NCBI GenBank assembly: GCA_041918675.1
Contig: JAYRVF010000011.1
Location: 310,001-374,000 of the forward strand
Direction: 5' to 3'
DNA from: SCUB01 sp041918675
Lineage (GTDB): Bacteria > Pseudomonadota > Alphaproteobacteria > Rhizobiales > Xanthobacteraceae
Length of the DNA stretch: 64,000 bases
The notes under the pieces were generated by a model that was given only the letters and a program-made list of their open reading frames with translations, did not search any database and was not told the DNA's origin. Positions 41,776 through 51,310 of the stretch are shown here, in pieces; positions within the stretch are counted from its first letter, which is position 1; each line of letters begins with the position of its first letter. A program made the position numbers and the translations under genes.

Positions 41776-43383
41776 ATGTCCGTCCTGCCATCCGAAGTCG
41801 ATCGCCAGTCGCGAGACTTCGCGGCCAACCGCGACGCGATGCGCGCGCTGGTCTCGGACCTGCGCGACCAACTCGCGGCGGCCGCCAACGGCGGCGGCGA
41901 TCTCGCTCACGCCAAGCACACCGCGCGCGGCAAGCTGCTGGCGCGCGACCGCATCGATCTCCTGATCGATCCGGGCACGGCCTTTCTCGAACTGTCGCCG
42001 CTCGCCGCCTACGGCATGTATGGCGGCGACGTGCATTCGGCGAGCGTCGTCACCGGCATCGGCCGCGTGCGGGGGCGCGAATGCATGGTGGTAGCCAACG
42101 ACGCCACCATCAAGGGCGGCTCGTATTATCCGATGACGGTGAAGAAGCATCTGCGGGCGCAGGACATCGCGCTGCGGAACCATCTTCCTTGCGTCTATCT
42201 CGTCGATTCTGGCGGCGCCAATCTGCCGACGCAGGACGAGGTGTTTCCCGACGAGCGCCATTTCGGCCGCATCTTCTACAACCAGGCGCGCATGTCGGCG
42301 GCCGGCATCTCCCAGATCGCGATCGTGCTGGGGTCCTGCACCGCCGGCGGGGCCTATGTTCCGGCGATGTCGGACGAGAGCATCATCGTGCGCAATCAGG
42401 GCACGATCTTTCTCGGCGGTCCGCCCTTGGTGAAGGCGGCGACCGGCGAGGTGGTGACGGCGGAAGAACTCGGCGGCGCCGACGTGCACAGCCGCCATTC
42501 CGGCGTCACCGATCACTACGCGCTGAGCGACGCGCATGCGATCGGCATCGCGCGGCGGATCGTGGCGACGCTGAAGCCGGCCACGCGCTCCACGCCCGGA
42601 TGGCGCGAGCCGCGCGAGCCGGCCTATCCGGTCGACGACATCTACGGCATCATTCCCGCCGACGGGCGCAAGTCCTTCGACGTGCGCGACATCATCGCGC
42701 GCATCGTCGACGGCTCGGAGTTCGACGAGTTCAAGCGGCTCTACGGGCAGACGCTGGTATGCGGCTTCGCGCATATCTGGGGATTCCCGATCGGCATTCT
42801 CGCCAATAACGGAATCCTGTTTTCCGAAAGCGCGCTCAAGGGCGCGCATTTCATCGAATTGTGCTGCCAGCGCCAGATCCCGCTGCTGTTCCTGCAGAAC
42901 GTCACCGGTTTCATGGTCGGCAAGAAATACGAGGCCGGCGGCATCGCCCGCGACGGCGCCAAGATGGTGACGGCGGTGGCGACCGCGGCGGTGCCGAAAT
43001 TCACCGTCATCATCGGCGGCTCGCACGGGGCGGGCAATTACGGCATGTGCGGGCGCGCCTACGATCCGCGCTTCCTGTGGATGTGGCCGAACGCCCGCAT
43101 CTCCGTCATGGGCGGCGAGCAGGCGGCGATGGTGCTCGGCATGCTCCGGCGCGACAATATCGAAGCCAAGGGCGGAACCTGGAGCACGGAAGAGGAGGAG
43201 GCGTTCAAGGCGCCGATCCGCGAACAGTATGAGCGCCAGGGCCATCCCTATTACGCGACGGCGCGGCTGTGGGACGACGGCGTGATCGACCCCGTCGACA
43301 CCCGCCTCGTCATGGGACTTGCGCTGTCGGCGGCGGCGAACGCGCCGGCCGAGACGACGCGGTTCGGCCTTTTCCGGATGTGA
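41776..43383 (+). CDS. mccB: Acyl-CoA carboxylase beta subunit, methylcrotonyl-CoA carboxylase-like
   Basis: A 535-residue carboxyltransferase subunit that moves CO2 from carboxybiotin to an acyl-CoA. Both oxyanion regions are visible: GSCTAGGAYVPAMSDE with FLGGPPLVKAATGEVV, and NVTGFMVGKKYEAGGIARDGAKM with GGSHGAGNYGMCGRAYDPRFLWMWPNARISVMGGEQAA. These match 3-methylcrotonyl-CoA (leucine pathway) carboxylases; geranyl-CoA carboxylase is a close alternative. The biotin-bearing subunit gene follows. No isovaleryl-CoA dehydrogenase or HMG-CoA lyase is in the window. Confidence 0.9.
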   Translation: MSVLPSEVDRQSRDFAANRDAMRALVSDLRDQLAAAANGGGDLAHAKHTARGKLLARDRIDLLIDPGTAFLELSPLAAYGMYGGDVHSASVVTGIGRVRGRECMVVANDATIKGGSYYPMTVKKHLRAQDIALRNHLPCVYLVDSGGANLPTQDEVFPDERHFGRIFYNQARMSAAGISQIAIVLGSCTAGGAYVPAMSDESIIVRNQGTIFLGGPPLVKAATGEVVTAEELGGADVHSRHSGVTDHYALSDAHAIGIARRIVATLKPATRSTPGWREPREPAYPVDDIYGIIPADGRKSFDVRDIIARIVDGSEFDEFKRLYGQTLVCGFAHIWGFPIGILANNGILFSESALKGAHFIELCCQRQIPLLFLQNVTGFMVGKKYEAGGIARDGAKMVTAVATAAVPKFTVIIGGSHGAGNYGMCGRAYDPRFLWMWPNARISVMGGEQAAMVLGMLRRDNIEAKGGTWSTEEEEAFKAPIREQYERQGHPYYATARLWDDGVIDPVDTRLVMGLALSAAANAPAETTRFGLFRM

Positions 43384-43485
43384 GGACATGGGCGGCACGT
43401 TTCACATGAACGGGCGGACGGAGTGGCGCGATCGGCGTCGCGCCACGGCCTCGCGCCATTGGCGCGGATCGCGGCGGAGTTGATC

Positions 43486-45564
43486 GTGGGACGAACAAAG
43501 CGCGGCAATTCCACGCAAGACGGCGCCTCGCCGCGCGCGGCCAAATCGTTCGCCGCCGACGCCAGCCACTTCCGGCGCTTCGGTTCGCTGCTCGTCGCCA
43601 ACCGCGGCGAGATCGCGTGCCGCGTCATCCGCTCCGCCCGCGCGATGGGCCTGCGCACCATCGCGGTCTATTCCGAGGCCGATCGCGGCGCGCGCCATGT
43701 CGCGATGGCCGACGAGGCGGTGGCGATCGGTCCGCCGGCCGCGCGCGAGAGCTATCTGTCGATCGATCGCGTGCTCGACGCGGCGGCGCGAAGCGGGGCC
43801 GAGGCGATCCATCCGGGCTATGGCTTCCTGTCGGAGAGCGCGGAATTCGCGCGCCGCTGCGCCGCGGCCGGGATCGTTTTCGTCGGACCGACGGCGGCGA
43901 TGATCGAGGCGATGGGCTCGAAGTCGGGCGCCAAGGCGCTGATGGAGGCGGCCGGCGTGCCGCTGGTGCCCGGCTATCACGGCGAGGCGCAGGACGAGGC
44001 GACGTTGTCCCGCGCGGCGAAGGAGATCGGCTTTCCGGTGCTGGTCAAGGCGTCGGCCGGCGGCGGCGGGCGCGGCATGCGCATCGTGCGCGCGGCGGGT
44101 GAGCTCGCCGACGCGGTCGCGAGCGCCAAGCGGGAGTCGCTCGCCGCCTTCGGCGACGACCGCCTGCTGATCGAGAAATACATCGACAATCCCCGCCACA
44201 TCGAGGTGCAGGTGGTCGGCGACGCGCATGGCAATCTCGTTTCCTTGTTCGAGCGCGAATGCACCTTGCAGCGCCGCCATCAGAAGGTGATCGAGGAGGC
44301 GCCGTCGCCGACGCTCTCGCGGGAGGGGCGGGAGGCGATCTGCGCCGCCGGGCGCGATGCCGCCGCCGCCGTCGGTTATGTCGGCGCGGGCACGGTGGAA
44401 TTCGTCTCCGACGGGCGCGACTTCTTCTTCATCGAAATGAACACGCGCCTGCAGGTCGAGCATCCGGTGACCGAAGCGATCACCGGCATCGATCTCGTCG
44501 CGCTGCAATTGCGGGTGGCGTTCGGCGAGCCGATCGGGATCGCGCAGCGCGACATCGTCGCCAGCGGCCACGCCGTCGAGGCGCGCGTCTATGCCGAGGA
44601 TCCCGCGCGAGGCTTCATGCCGTCGGTCGGGCGCATTTCGCTGTGGCGGCCGCCGCGCGCGACGGAAACGGGGCCGCGCGTCGATACTGGTTATGGCGCC
44701 GGCGATATGGTCACGCCCTATTACGACGCGATGCTCGCCAAGGTGATCGCATGGGGCCACGACCGCACGGCCGCGCTGTCGCGCGCCGCGGCGGCGATCG
44801 ACCAGTTCGACATCGAGGGAGTGACCACCAACCTGTCGTTTCTCGGCGCGCTGCTGCGCCATCCCGCGGTCGCCGCCAACGCTATCGACACGGGGCTGAT
44901 CGAGCGCGAGCTTGCCGTGCTGGCGCCGAAGCCGCCGCCGGCCGGAACGCTTGAACTCGCCGCCGCGATCGCCGGAATCGTGCTGACGGAGCAGGCCGAT
45001 CCGGCGTCGAACGATCCGCGCTCGCCGTGGAGCGCGGCCGGCTGGCTCGTCTATGGCAACCGCCGCCGGCACTTCAGTTTCCATGATGGCGAGAAACGCG
45101 CCTATGAGGCCGCGCTGATCTACGGCCGCCACGGCGCGACGCTGTCGATCGAGGGCGCGCGCACGCCGCTTGCCTTCGCCGCCGAAGTCGACGGGACGAT
45201 CAGCCTCGTCCTCGCCGAACACGAAAGTCGCGCGAGCGTTTCGCTCGACGGCCGCCGGATCAGCCTGCGCACCCGTAACGGGCGCTTCCAACTCGCCTGG
45301 AGCGATCCCTTCGGCGGCGAACATTCGGCCGAGGCGGGGACCGGGCGGATCGTCGCGCCGCTGCCCGGCACCGTCGTCGCGGTGCTGGCCGAGGTCGGGG
45401 ATGCGCTGAAGAAGGGCGCGCCGATCCTGACCCTCGAAGCCATGAAGATGGAGCATACGCTGCGCGCGCCGGCCGACGGCGTCGTGCGCCGGCTGCGCTG
45501 CGGCGTCGGGGATTTCGTCCAGGAAGGGACGGAACTGGCCGAATTCGAGGCCGAGGAGGAGTGA
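43486..45564 (+). CDS. mccA: Acyl-CoA carboxylase alpha subunit (biotin carboxylase plus BCCP)
   Basis: A protein of about 692 residues with a biotin carboxylase domain (FGSLLVANRGEIACRVIRSARAMG onwards; ATP-grasp glycine loop KASAGGGGRGM; EMNTRLQVEHPVTE catalytic segment) and a C-terminal biotinyl domain with the biotinylated lysine in EAMKMEHT. I prefer the GTG at 43486, which has GGAG six bases upstream; GTG 43423 would add 21 residues. Either start leaves an N-terminal tail of about 30 residues before the domain. It works with the beta subunit encoded about 100 bases upstream. Confidence 0.92.
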   Translation: MGRTKRGNSTQDGASPRAAKSFAADASHFRRFGSLLVANRGEIACRVIRSARAMGLRTIAVYSEADRGARHVAMADEAVAIGPPAARESYLSIDRVLDAAARSGAEAIHPGYGFLSESAEFARRCAAAGIVFVGPTAAMIEAMGSKSGAKALMEAAGVPLVPGYHGEAQDEATLSRAAKEIGFPVLVKASAGGGGRGMRIVRAAGELADAVASAKRESLAAFGDDRLLIEKYIDNPRHIEVQVVGDAHGNLVSLFERECTLQRRHQKVIEEAPSPTLSREGREAICAAGRDAAAAVGYVGAGTVEFVSDGRDFFFIEMNTRLQVEHPVTEAITGIDLVALQLRVAFGEPIGIAQRDIVASGHAVEARVYAEDPARGFMPSVGRISLWRPPRATETGPRVDTGYGAGDMVTPYYDAMLAKVIAWGHDRTAALSRAAAAIDQFDIEGVTTNLSFLGALLRHPAVAANAIDTGLIERELAVLAPKPPPAGTLELAAAIAGIVLTEQADPASNDPRSPWSAAGWLVYGNRRRHFSFHDGEKRAYEAALIYGRHGATLSIEGARTPLAFAAEVDGTISLVLAEHESRASVSLDGRRISLRTRNGRFQLAWSDPFGGEHSAEAGTGRIVAPLPGTVVAVLAEVGDALKKGAPILTLEAMKMEHTLRAPADGVVRRLRCGVGDFVQEGTELAEFEAEEE

Positions 45565-45706
45565 GACGACGCGGCGGCGGAAGGCTCGGGCCAGCTGACC
45601 CGAAGCGCCGCGATCGGAGCTGCTCGTTGTAAATCAATGGATTGGCCGGAATTTTTGAAGAGCTTGAAGCGTTCTCTTCAGATTTTTCATCAGGCCTTTG
45701 AAATCA

Positions 45707-45783
45707 TGGCGACCCCGGCTGGATTCGAACCAGCGACCCACAGCTTAGAAGGCTGTTGCTCTGTCCGGCTGAGCTACGGGGTC
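45707..45783 (-). tRNA. tRNA-Arg (anticodon TCT)
   Basis: Read on the minus strand it begins GACCCCGTAGCTCAGCC. It has a 7-bp acceptor stem (GACCCCG/CGGGGTC), anticodon stem ACAGC/GCTGT with loop CTTCTAA (anticodon TCT), T arm GCTGG-TTCGAAT-CCAGC, discriminator G and an encoded CCA (45707-45709). Confidence 0.96.
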
Positions 45784-46084
45784 GTCAAGGGAAGAGGAAA
45801 TAGCATCAGTTCGTTGAAAAAGTCCCCCGCGAAATTGGCCGGGCCAAGCCGCCAGCCTCGAACCTTCCGGGCGCGGCGTACGACCACCGCAAGCGGGTTT
45901 CGTCGTGGCCGGACCGGCGAAGCGGTCGCTTCGCTGGTAGAATCGCCGCGCCGATTCCGGCCGCGCCAGTCGCGCCAGTCATGAGTCCGACACGATCGAA
46001 CGGTCTGCTCGCGAACCGTTCGTGTCCGCCGGGCTAGACCGATTTCGCCATCGTCGCCGCCATTTCAACCTTGGGAGTTCAATC
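45784..46084. other. Intergenic region without recognisable features
   Basis: About 300 bp between tRNA-Arg (minus) and the alpha-2-macroglobulin gene (plus). I see no gene or clear promoter here, only a short direct repeat CGCGCCAGT (twice near 45962-45979) and the GGAG ribosome binding site at its right end. Confidence 0.5.
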
Positions 46085-49000
46085 ATGATCGGGTTCATTC
46101 GCGTCGTCGCGGTGCTGACCGGGATTGTGGTCGCGATGGGAACGGCGTCGGCGGCCGACAAGGCGTTTCGCCGCGACGATCTCGCCGACGCGGCGATCAA
46201 GCTCGAAGCCCAGATCAAGACCGAGGCGGGCGCCGTCAACAAGACCGTCGCCACGCTGAAGACCGAGGCGGACGCCGCCGCCAAGCGCAACGACTTCCGC
46301 GCGCTGCTGCGCCTCCTCGGCGAAATCGCCGCGACCGCGCCGCAGGACAATGGCAACTGGCTGCGCCTGGCGCGCGCCATTTTGCAGGTTCGCGCGGTCA
46401 GCACCAACGAGCGGACCTTCCTGCTCGAGCGCGCCTCGACCGCGGCCTATCTCGCCTATCAGCGCGCCGGCAACGCGGGCGAGGAGGCCGACGCGCTCAT
46501 GGTGATCGGACAGACCATGTCCGAGCGCAAATTGTGGCGGCCCGCGCTCGACGCGCTGCGCCTGTCGCTCGACCTCAAGGAGGTCGCCGAGGCGCGGGCG
46601 AGCTACGAGAAGCTGCGCGAGGAGCATGGTTTCCGCCTGCTCGACTACACGGTCGATTCCGACGCGACATCGCCGCGGGCCTGCTTCCAGTTCTCCGAGG
46701 AAATCGCGCGGCGCGCCGATCTGTCGCCCTTCGTCGCCGTCGCCGGCTTCGACAAGCCCGCCATCTCCTCGGAGGCCAAGCAATTGTGCGTCGAGGGCCT
46801 CAAGCACGGCGAGCGCTACAATATCAGCCTGCGCGCCGGCGTGCCGTCGGCGGTGAAGGAGCAACTCGCCAAGTCGGCCGAATTCAACATCTACGTTCGC
46901 GACCGCAAGCCGTTCGTGCGCTTCACCAGCCGCGCCTATGTGCTGCCGCGCGCCGGCCAGCAGGGCATTCCCGTCGTCAGCGTCAATACCAACGCGGTGG
47001 CGATCCAGATCCATCGCATCGGCGATCGCAACCTGATCAATACGGTCGTCGGCGGCGACTTCCAGCGCGGCATCAGCGCCAGCGAAATCGAGGACCTCGG
47101 CTCCGAGCGCGGGGTCAAGGTCTGGTCGGGCGAACTCGCGGTCTCCGGCAAGCTCAACGAGGACGCGGTGACGGCGTTCCCGGTCGATCAGGCGGTCGGC
47201 GACCTGCAGCCCGGCGTCTATGTGATGACGGCGAAGGCGACCGGCCCGGGCGCTTCCGGATCGGAGGAATACGCCCCGCTCGCCACGCAATGGTTCATCG
47301 TTTCCGATCTCGGCCTGACGGCGTTTTCCGGCAATGACGGCGTGCACGTCTTCGTTCATTCGCTGACGAGCGCGGCCCCGCTCGGCAAGGCCGAGGTGCG
47401 CCTGATCGCGCGCAACAACGAGGTGCTGGCCACCCGCAAGACCGACGACGCCGGCCATGTGCTGTTCGAGGCGGGGCTCGCGCGCGGCGAGGGCGGTCTG
47501 TCGCCGGCGCTGGTGACGGTCACGGGCGAGAAGACCGACTATGCGTTCCTCAGTCTCAAGGCGAACGCCTTCGACCTGACCGACCGGGGCGTGGCGGGAC
47601 GCGCGGTGCCGGCGGGCCTCGACGCTTTCGTCTACGCCGAGCGCGGCGTCTATCGTTCCAACGAGACGGTCTATCTCACCGCGCTACTGCGCGACGGACA
47701 GGGCAAGGCCGCCGCCGGCACGCCGCTGACGATCGTCGTCGAGCGTCCCGATGGCGTCGAATATCGCCGCGCGTTGTTGCAGGACATGGGCGCGGGCGGC
47801 CGCGTCTTGGCGATGGCGCTCAACTCGGCGGTGCCGACGGGGACGTGGCGGGCGCGCGCATTCACCGACCCCAAGGCCTCCGCGATCGGCGAGACGACCT
47901 TCATGGTCGAGGACTACATTCCCGATCGCATCGAATTCGACGTGACCACGGCGGCCAAGCGGATCGACCCGGAAAAGCCGGTCGAGCTCAAGGTCGACGG
48001 ACGATTCCTCTACGGCGCGCCGGCCTCCGCGCTCCGGATCGAGGGCGAGGTGGCGATCGGCTTCGCCGCCGAACGTCCCGATTACGCCGGCTATCAGTTC
48101 GGCGCGTCGTCGGACGAGGACACGCCGAGCCGCGAGCGTCAGCCGCTCGAAAACCTGCCCGAGACCGACGCGAACGGAAGGGCGAACCTTGCCGTCACGT
48201 TGTCGAAGGTGCCCGCCGCGACGCGCCCGCTGGAGGCGCAGATCTTCGTGCGCATGGCGGAAGCCGGCGGCCGCGCGGTCGAGCGCAAGGTGACGCTGCC
48301 GATCACGCCGCCCACGGCGATGTTCGGCGTCAAGCCGCTGTTCGCCGACAAGAACGTCGCCGAGGGCGAAAAGGCGGAGTTCGACGTCGTCTTCGTCGCG
48401 CCCGACGGCGGCAGGCTCGCCCAGGGCGGCGCGCGCTATGAGTTGCTCAAGCTCGAGTCGCGCTATCAATGGTACCGCCAGGGCACGTCCTGGGAATTCG
48501 AGGCGGTGAAATCGTCGCGGCGCGTGGCCGATGGCGAGGTCGAGATCGCGGCCGACAAGCCGGTCCGCTTGACGCTTACCCCGCAGCCCGGCCGCTACCG
48601 GCTCGATGTCAAGACCGCCGACAGCGGCGGACCGCTCACTTCGGTGACCTTCGATGTCGGCTGGTATTCCGATGGCAGCGCCGACACGCCCGATCTGCTC
48701 GAAACCTCGATCGACAAGGCGCAGTACCAATCCGGCGAGACCATGACCGTGACGGTCAACGCGCGCGCCGCCGGCAAGCTCACCGTCAACGTCGTCGGCG
48801 ACCGGTTGTTGACGACGCAGACGCTGGACGTGAAGGAGGGCACCGCCCAGGTCCGCGTTCCCGTCGGAACGGATTGGGGCACCGGGGCCTATGTCGTGGC
48901 GACCTTGCGCCGTCCGCTCGACGCCCAGGCGCGCCGCATGCCCGGCCGGTCGATCGGGTTGAAATGGTTCGGCATCGACCGCGCCCAGCGCACCCTGACG

Positions 49001-51310
49001 GTGGCGCTGTCGCCGCCGGCGCTGGTGCGCCCGAGCGCGCAACTCAAGCTGCCGGTCAAGATTTCCGGCCTTGCCGCCGGCGAGGACGCCAAGATCGTCG
49101 TCGCCGCCGTCGATGTCGGAATTCTCAATCTCACCGGTTACAAGCCGCCCGCGCCCGACGACTACTTCCTCGGCCAGCGCCGGCTCACCACCGAGATCCG
49201 CGATCTCTACGGCCAGTTGATCGACGGCATGCAGGGCACGCGCGGCCAGTTGCGCACCGGCGGCGACGGCGCCGCGGCCGAATTGCAGGGCAGCCCGCCG
49301 ACGCAAAAGCCGCTCGCGCTCTTTTCGGGCATCGTCACCGTCGGCGCGGACGGCGCGGCCGAAATCGCCTTCGACATTCCCGAATTCGCCGGCACCGCGC
49401 GGCTGATGGCGGTCGCATGGAGCGCGACCAAGATCGGCCGCGCCAGCGCCGACGTCACGGTGCGCGATCCGGTCGTGCTGACGGCGACGCTGCCGCGCTT
49501 CCTACTCGGCGGCGATCGCGGCGGCATGCATCTCGAACTCGACAATGTCGAGGGTGCCGCCGGCGACTATACGCTTTCGGTCAAGAGTGACGGGCCGGTG
49601 AGCATCGCCGGCGCGGCGTCGACCACGCTCAAACTCGCCGCCAAGCAGCGCGCGTCGATGGCGCTGACGTTGAACGCGGCCAATGTGTCGGGCGCGGCCA
49701 ATCTCGATGTCGCCATCGCCGGACCGAACGGGCTCGCGCTGGCGCGCCATTACCGGATCGAGGTAAAGCCCGCCACGCAGGTGCTGGCGCGCCGAACGGT
49801 GCGCACGCTCGCCAAGGGCGAAAGCCTGTCGCTCACTGGCGACATGTTCGCCGACTTCGTTTCGGGAACGGGCGGCGTGTCGGTGTCGGTCAGCCAGTCG
49901 AGCGCGCTCGACGCGGCCGCCATCCTCAAGGCGCTCGACCGCTATCCGTTCGGCTGCTCGGAGCAGATCACCAGCCGGGCGCTGCCGCTCCTCTACGTCA
50001 ACGAACTCGCCGCCGAGGCGCGGCTCGCGCTCGACAACGCCGCCGAAACGCGCGTCGCCGAGGCGATCGACCGGCTGCTCGCGCGGCAGGGCTCGAACGG
50101 TTCGTTCGGCCTGTGGTCGGCGGGTGGCGAGGACGCTTGGCTGACGGCCTATGTCACGGATTTCCTCACCCGCGCCCGGGAGCGGAAATTCGCGGTGCCC
50201 GATGTCGCATTCCGTCTCGCGCTCGATCATCTGCGCAATTACGTCACCAACGCGGAGGAGCCGGAGAAGGACGGCGGGCGCGATCTCGCCTACGCGCTGT
50301 ATGTGCTCGCCAAGAACGGCGTCGCGCCGATCGGCGATCTGCGCTACCTCGCCGACACCAAGCTCGCCGCGCTCGCGACCCCGATCGCCAAGGCGCAACT
50401 CGCCGCCGCGCTCGCGCTGGTGGGCGATCGCCCGCGCGCCGAACGCGTCTACGCGGCCGCGGCCGAAGCCATCGCGCCGAAGCCGGTGCTGCAATTCGGC
50501 CGCGTCGATTACGGCTCGGCGCTGCGCGACGGGGCCGCGCTCATTTCGCTCGCCGCCGAGGGCGGGGCGCCGCGTCCGGTGCTGACCACGGCGATCGAGC
50601 GGGTCGAGGCGGCGCGGGGGCTGACGCCGCACACCTCGACGCAGGAGAATGCCTGGATGGTGCTCGCCGCGCGGGCGCTCGCCAAGGACACCTCCGCGAT
50701 CGCGCTCGATGTCGCGGGCGAGGCGGTCAAGACCGCGCTCCATCGCGGCTACCGCGCGGTCGAGCTCGCCGCAACCCCGGTCAAGATCGCCAATACGGGC
50801 GAGGCGCCGGTGCACGCCGTGGTCTCGATCACCGGCGCGCCGGTCACGCCGGAGCCGGCCGCCTCGAACGGTTTCACCATCGAGCGGCAATTCCACACGC
50901 TCGACGGCAAGCCCGCCGATCCGGCGCGCGCGCGCCAGAACGAACGCCTCGTCGTCGTCCTGAAGGTCACCGAGACCAAGCCCGAATTCGGACGCGTGCT
51001 CGTCGTCGACAATCTGCCGGCGGGATTCGAGATCGACAATCCGCGCCTGGTCTCCTCGGGCGATACCGGCACGCTCGACTGGATCGAGGACGGCGAGGAG
51101 CCGGCGATGAGCGAGTTCCGCGACGACCGCTTCACGGCGGCGTTCGACCGGGCGAGCGACGACGACGCGGTCTTCGCCGTCGCCTATGTCGTGCGCGCGG
51201 TATCGCCGGGCAAATACGTGCTGCCGCAGGCCTTCGTCGAGGACATGTACAATCCCTCGCGCCACGGCCGAACCGCGACGGGCGTCGTCGAGGTGCAGGC
51301 GGCGAAGTGA
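46085..51310 (+). CDS. Bacterial alpha-2-macroglobulin (YfhM/ECAM-like)
   Basis: A 1741-residue periplasmic protease trap. It has a signal peptide (residues 1-23, cleaved after ASA), a series of macroglobulin and bait-type domains, and the thioester motif CSEQ in YPFGCSEQIT with Cys1291, which covalently captures attacking proteases. The C-terminal thioester-helical domain (about residues 1270-1530) and receptor-type domain follow. There is no lipobox cysteine, so unlike E. coli YfhM it is probably soluble. ATG 46085 follows GGAG. Its stop overlaps the PBP1C start, the usual partner gene in Proteobacteria, where the pair is thought to defend and repair the envelope. Confidence 0.94.
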   Translation: MIGFIRVVAVLTGIVVAMGTASAADKAFRRDDLADAAIKLEAQIKTEAGAVNKTVATLKTEADAAAKRNDFRALLRLLGEIAATAPQDNGNWLRLARAILQVRAVSTNERTFLLERASTAAYLAYQRAGNAGEEADALMVIGQTMSERKLWRPALDALRLSLDLKEVAEARASYEKLREEHGFRLLDYTVDSDATSPRACFQFSEEIARRADLSPFVAVAGFDKPAISSEAKQLCVEGLKHGERYNISLRAGVPSAVKEQLAKSAEFNIYVRDRKPFVRFTSRAYVLPRAGQQGIPVVSVNTNAVAIQIHRIGDRNLINTVVGGDFQRGISASEIEDLGSERGVKVWSGELAVSGKLNEDAVTAFPVDQAVGDLQPGVYVMTAKATGPGASGSEEYAPLATQWFIVSDLGLTAFSGNDGVHVFVHSLTSAAPLGKAEVRLIARNNEVLATRKTDDAGHVLFEAGLARGEGGLSPALVTVTGEKTDYAFLSLKANAFDLTDRGVAGRAVPAGLDAFVYAERGVYRSNETVYLTALLRDGQGKAAAGTPLTIVVERPDGVEYRRALLQDMGAGGRVLAMALNSAVPTGTWRARAFTDPKASAIGETTFMVEDYIPDRIEFDVTTAAKRIDPEKPVELKVDGRFLYGAPASALRIEGEVAIGFAAERPDYAGYQFGASSDEDTPSRERQPLENLPETDANGRANLAVTLSKVPAATRPLEAQIFVRMAEAGGRAVERKVTLPITPPTAMFGVKPLFADKNVAEGEKAEFDVVFVAPDGGRLAQGGARYELLKLESRYQWYRQGTSWEFEAVKSSRRVADGEVEIAADKPVRLTLTPQPGRYRLDVKTADSGGPLTSVTFDVGWYSDGSADTPDLLETSIDKAQYQSGETMTVTVNARAAGKLTVNVVGDRLLTTQTLDVKEGTAQVRVPVGTDWGTGAYVVATLRRPLDAQARRMPGRSIGLKWFGIDRAQRTLTVALSPPALVRPSAQLKLPVKISGLAAGEDAKIVVAAVDVGILNLTGYKPPAPDDYFLGQRRLTTEIRDLYGQLIDGMQGTRGQLRTGGDGAAAELQGSPPTQKPLALFSGIVTVGADGAAEIAFDIPEFAGTARLMAVAWSATKIGRASADVTVRDPVVLTATLPRFLLGGDRGGMHLELDNVEGAAGDYTLSVKSDGPVSIAGAASTTLKLAAKQRASMALTLNAANVSGAANLDVAIAGPNGLALARHYRIEVKPATQVLARRTVRTLAKGESLSLTGDMFADFVSGTGGVSVSVSQSSALDAAAILKALDRYPFGCSEQITSRALPLLYVNELAAEARLALDNAAETRVAEAIDRLLARQGSNGSFGLWSAGGEDAWLTAYVTDFLTRARERKFAVPDVAFRLALDHLRNYVTNAEEPEKDGGRDLAYALYVLAKNGVAPIGDLRYLADTKLAALATPIAKAQLAAALALVGDRPRAERVYAAAAEAIAPKPVLQFGRVDYGSALRDGAALISLAAEGGAPRPVLTTAIERVEAARGLTPHTSTQENAWMVLAARALAKDTSAIALDVAGEAVKTALHRGYRAVELAATPVKIANTGEAPVHAVVSITGAPVTPEPAASNGFTIERQFHTLDGKPADPARARQNERLVVVLKVTETKPEFGRVLVVDNLPAGFEIDNPRLVSSGDTGTLDWIEDGEEPAMSEFRDDRFTAAFDRASDDDAVFAVAYVVRAVSPGKYVLPQAFVEDMYNPSRHGRTATGVVEVQAAK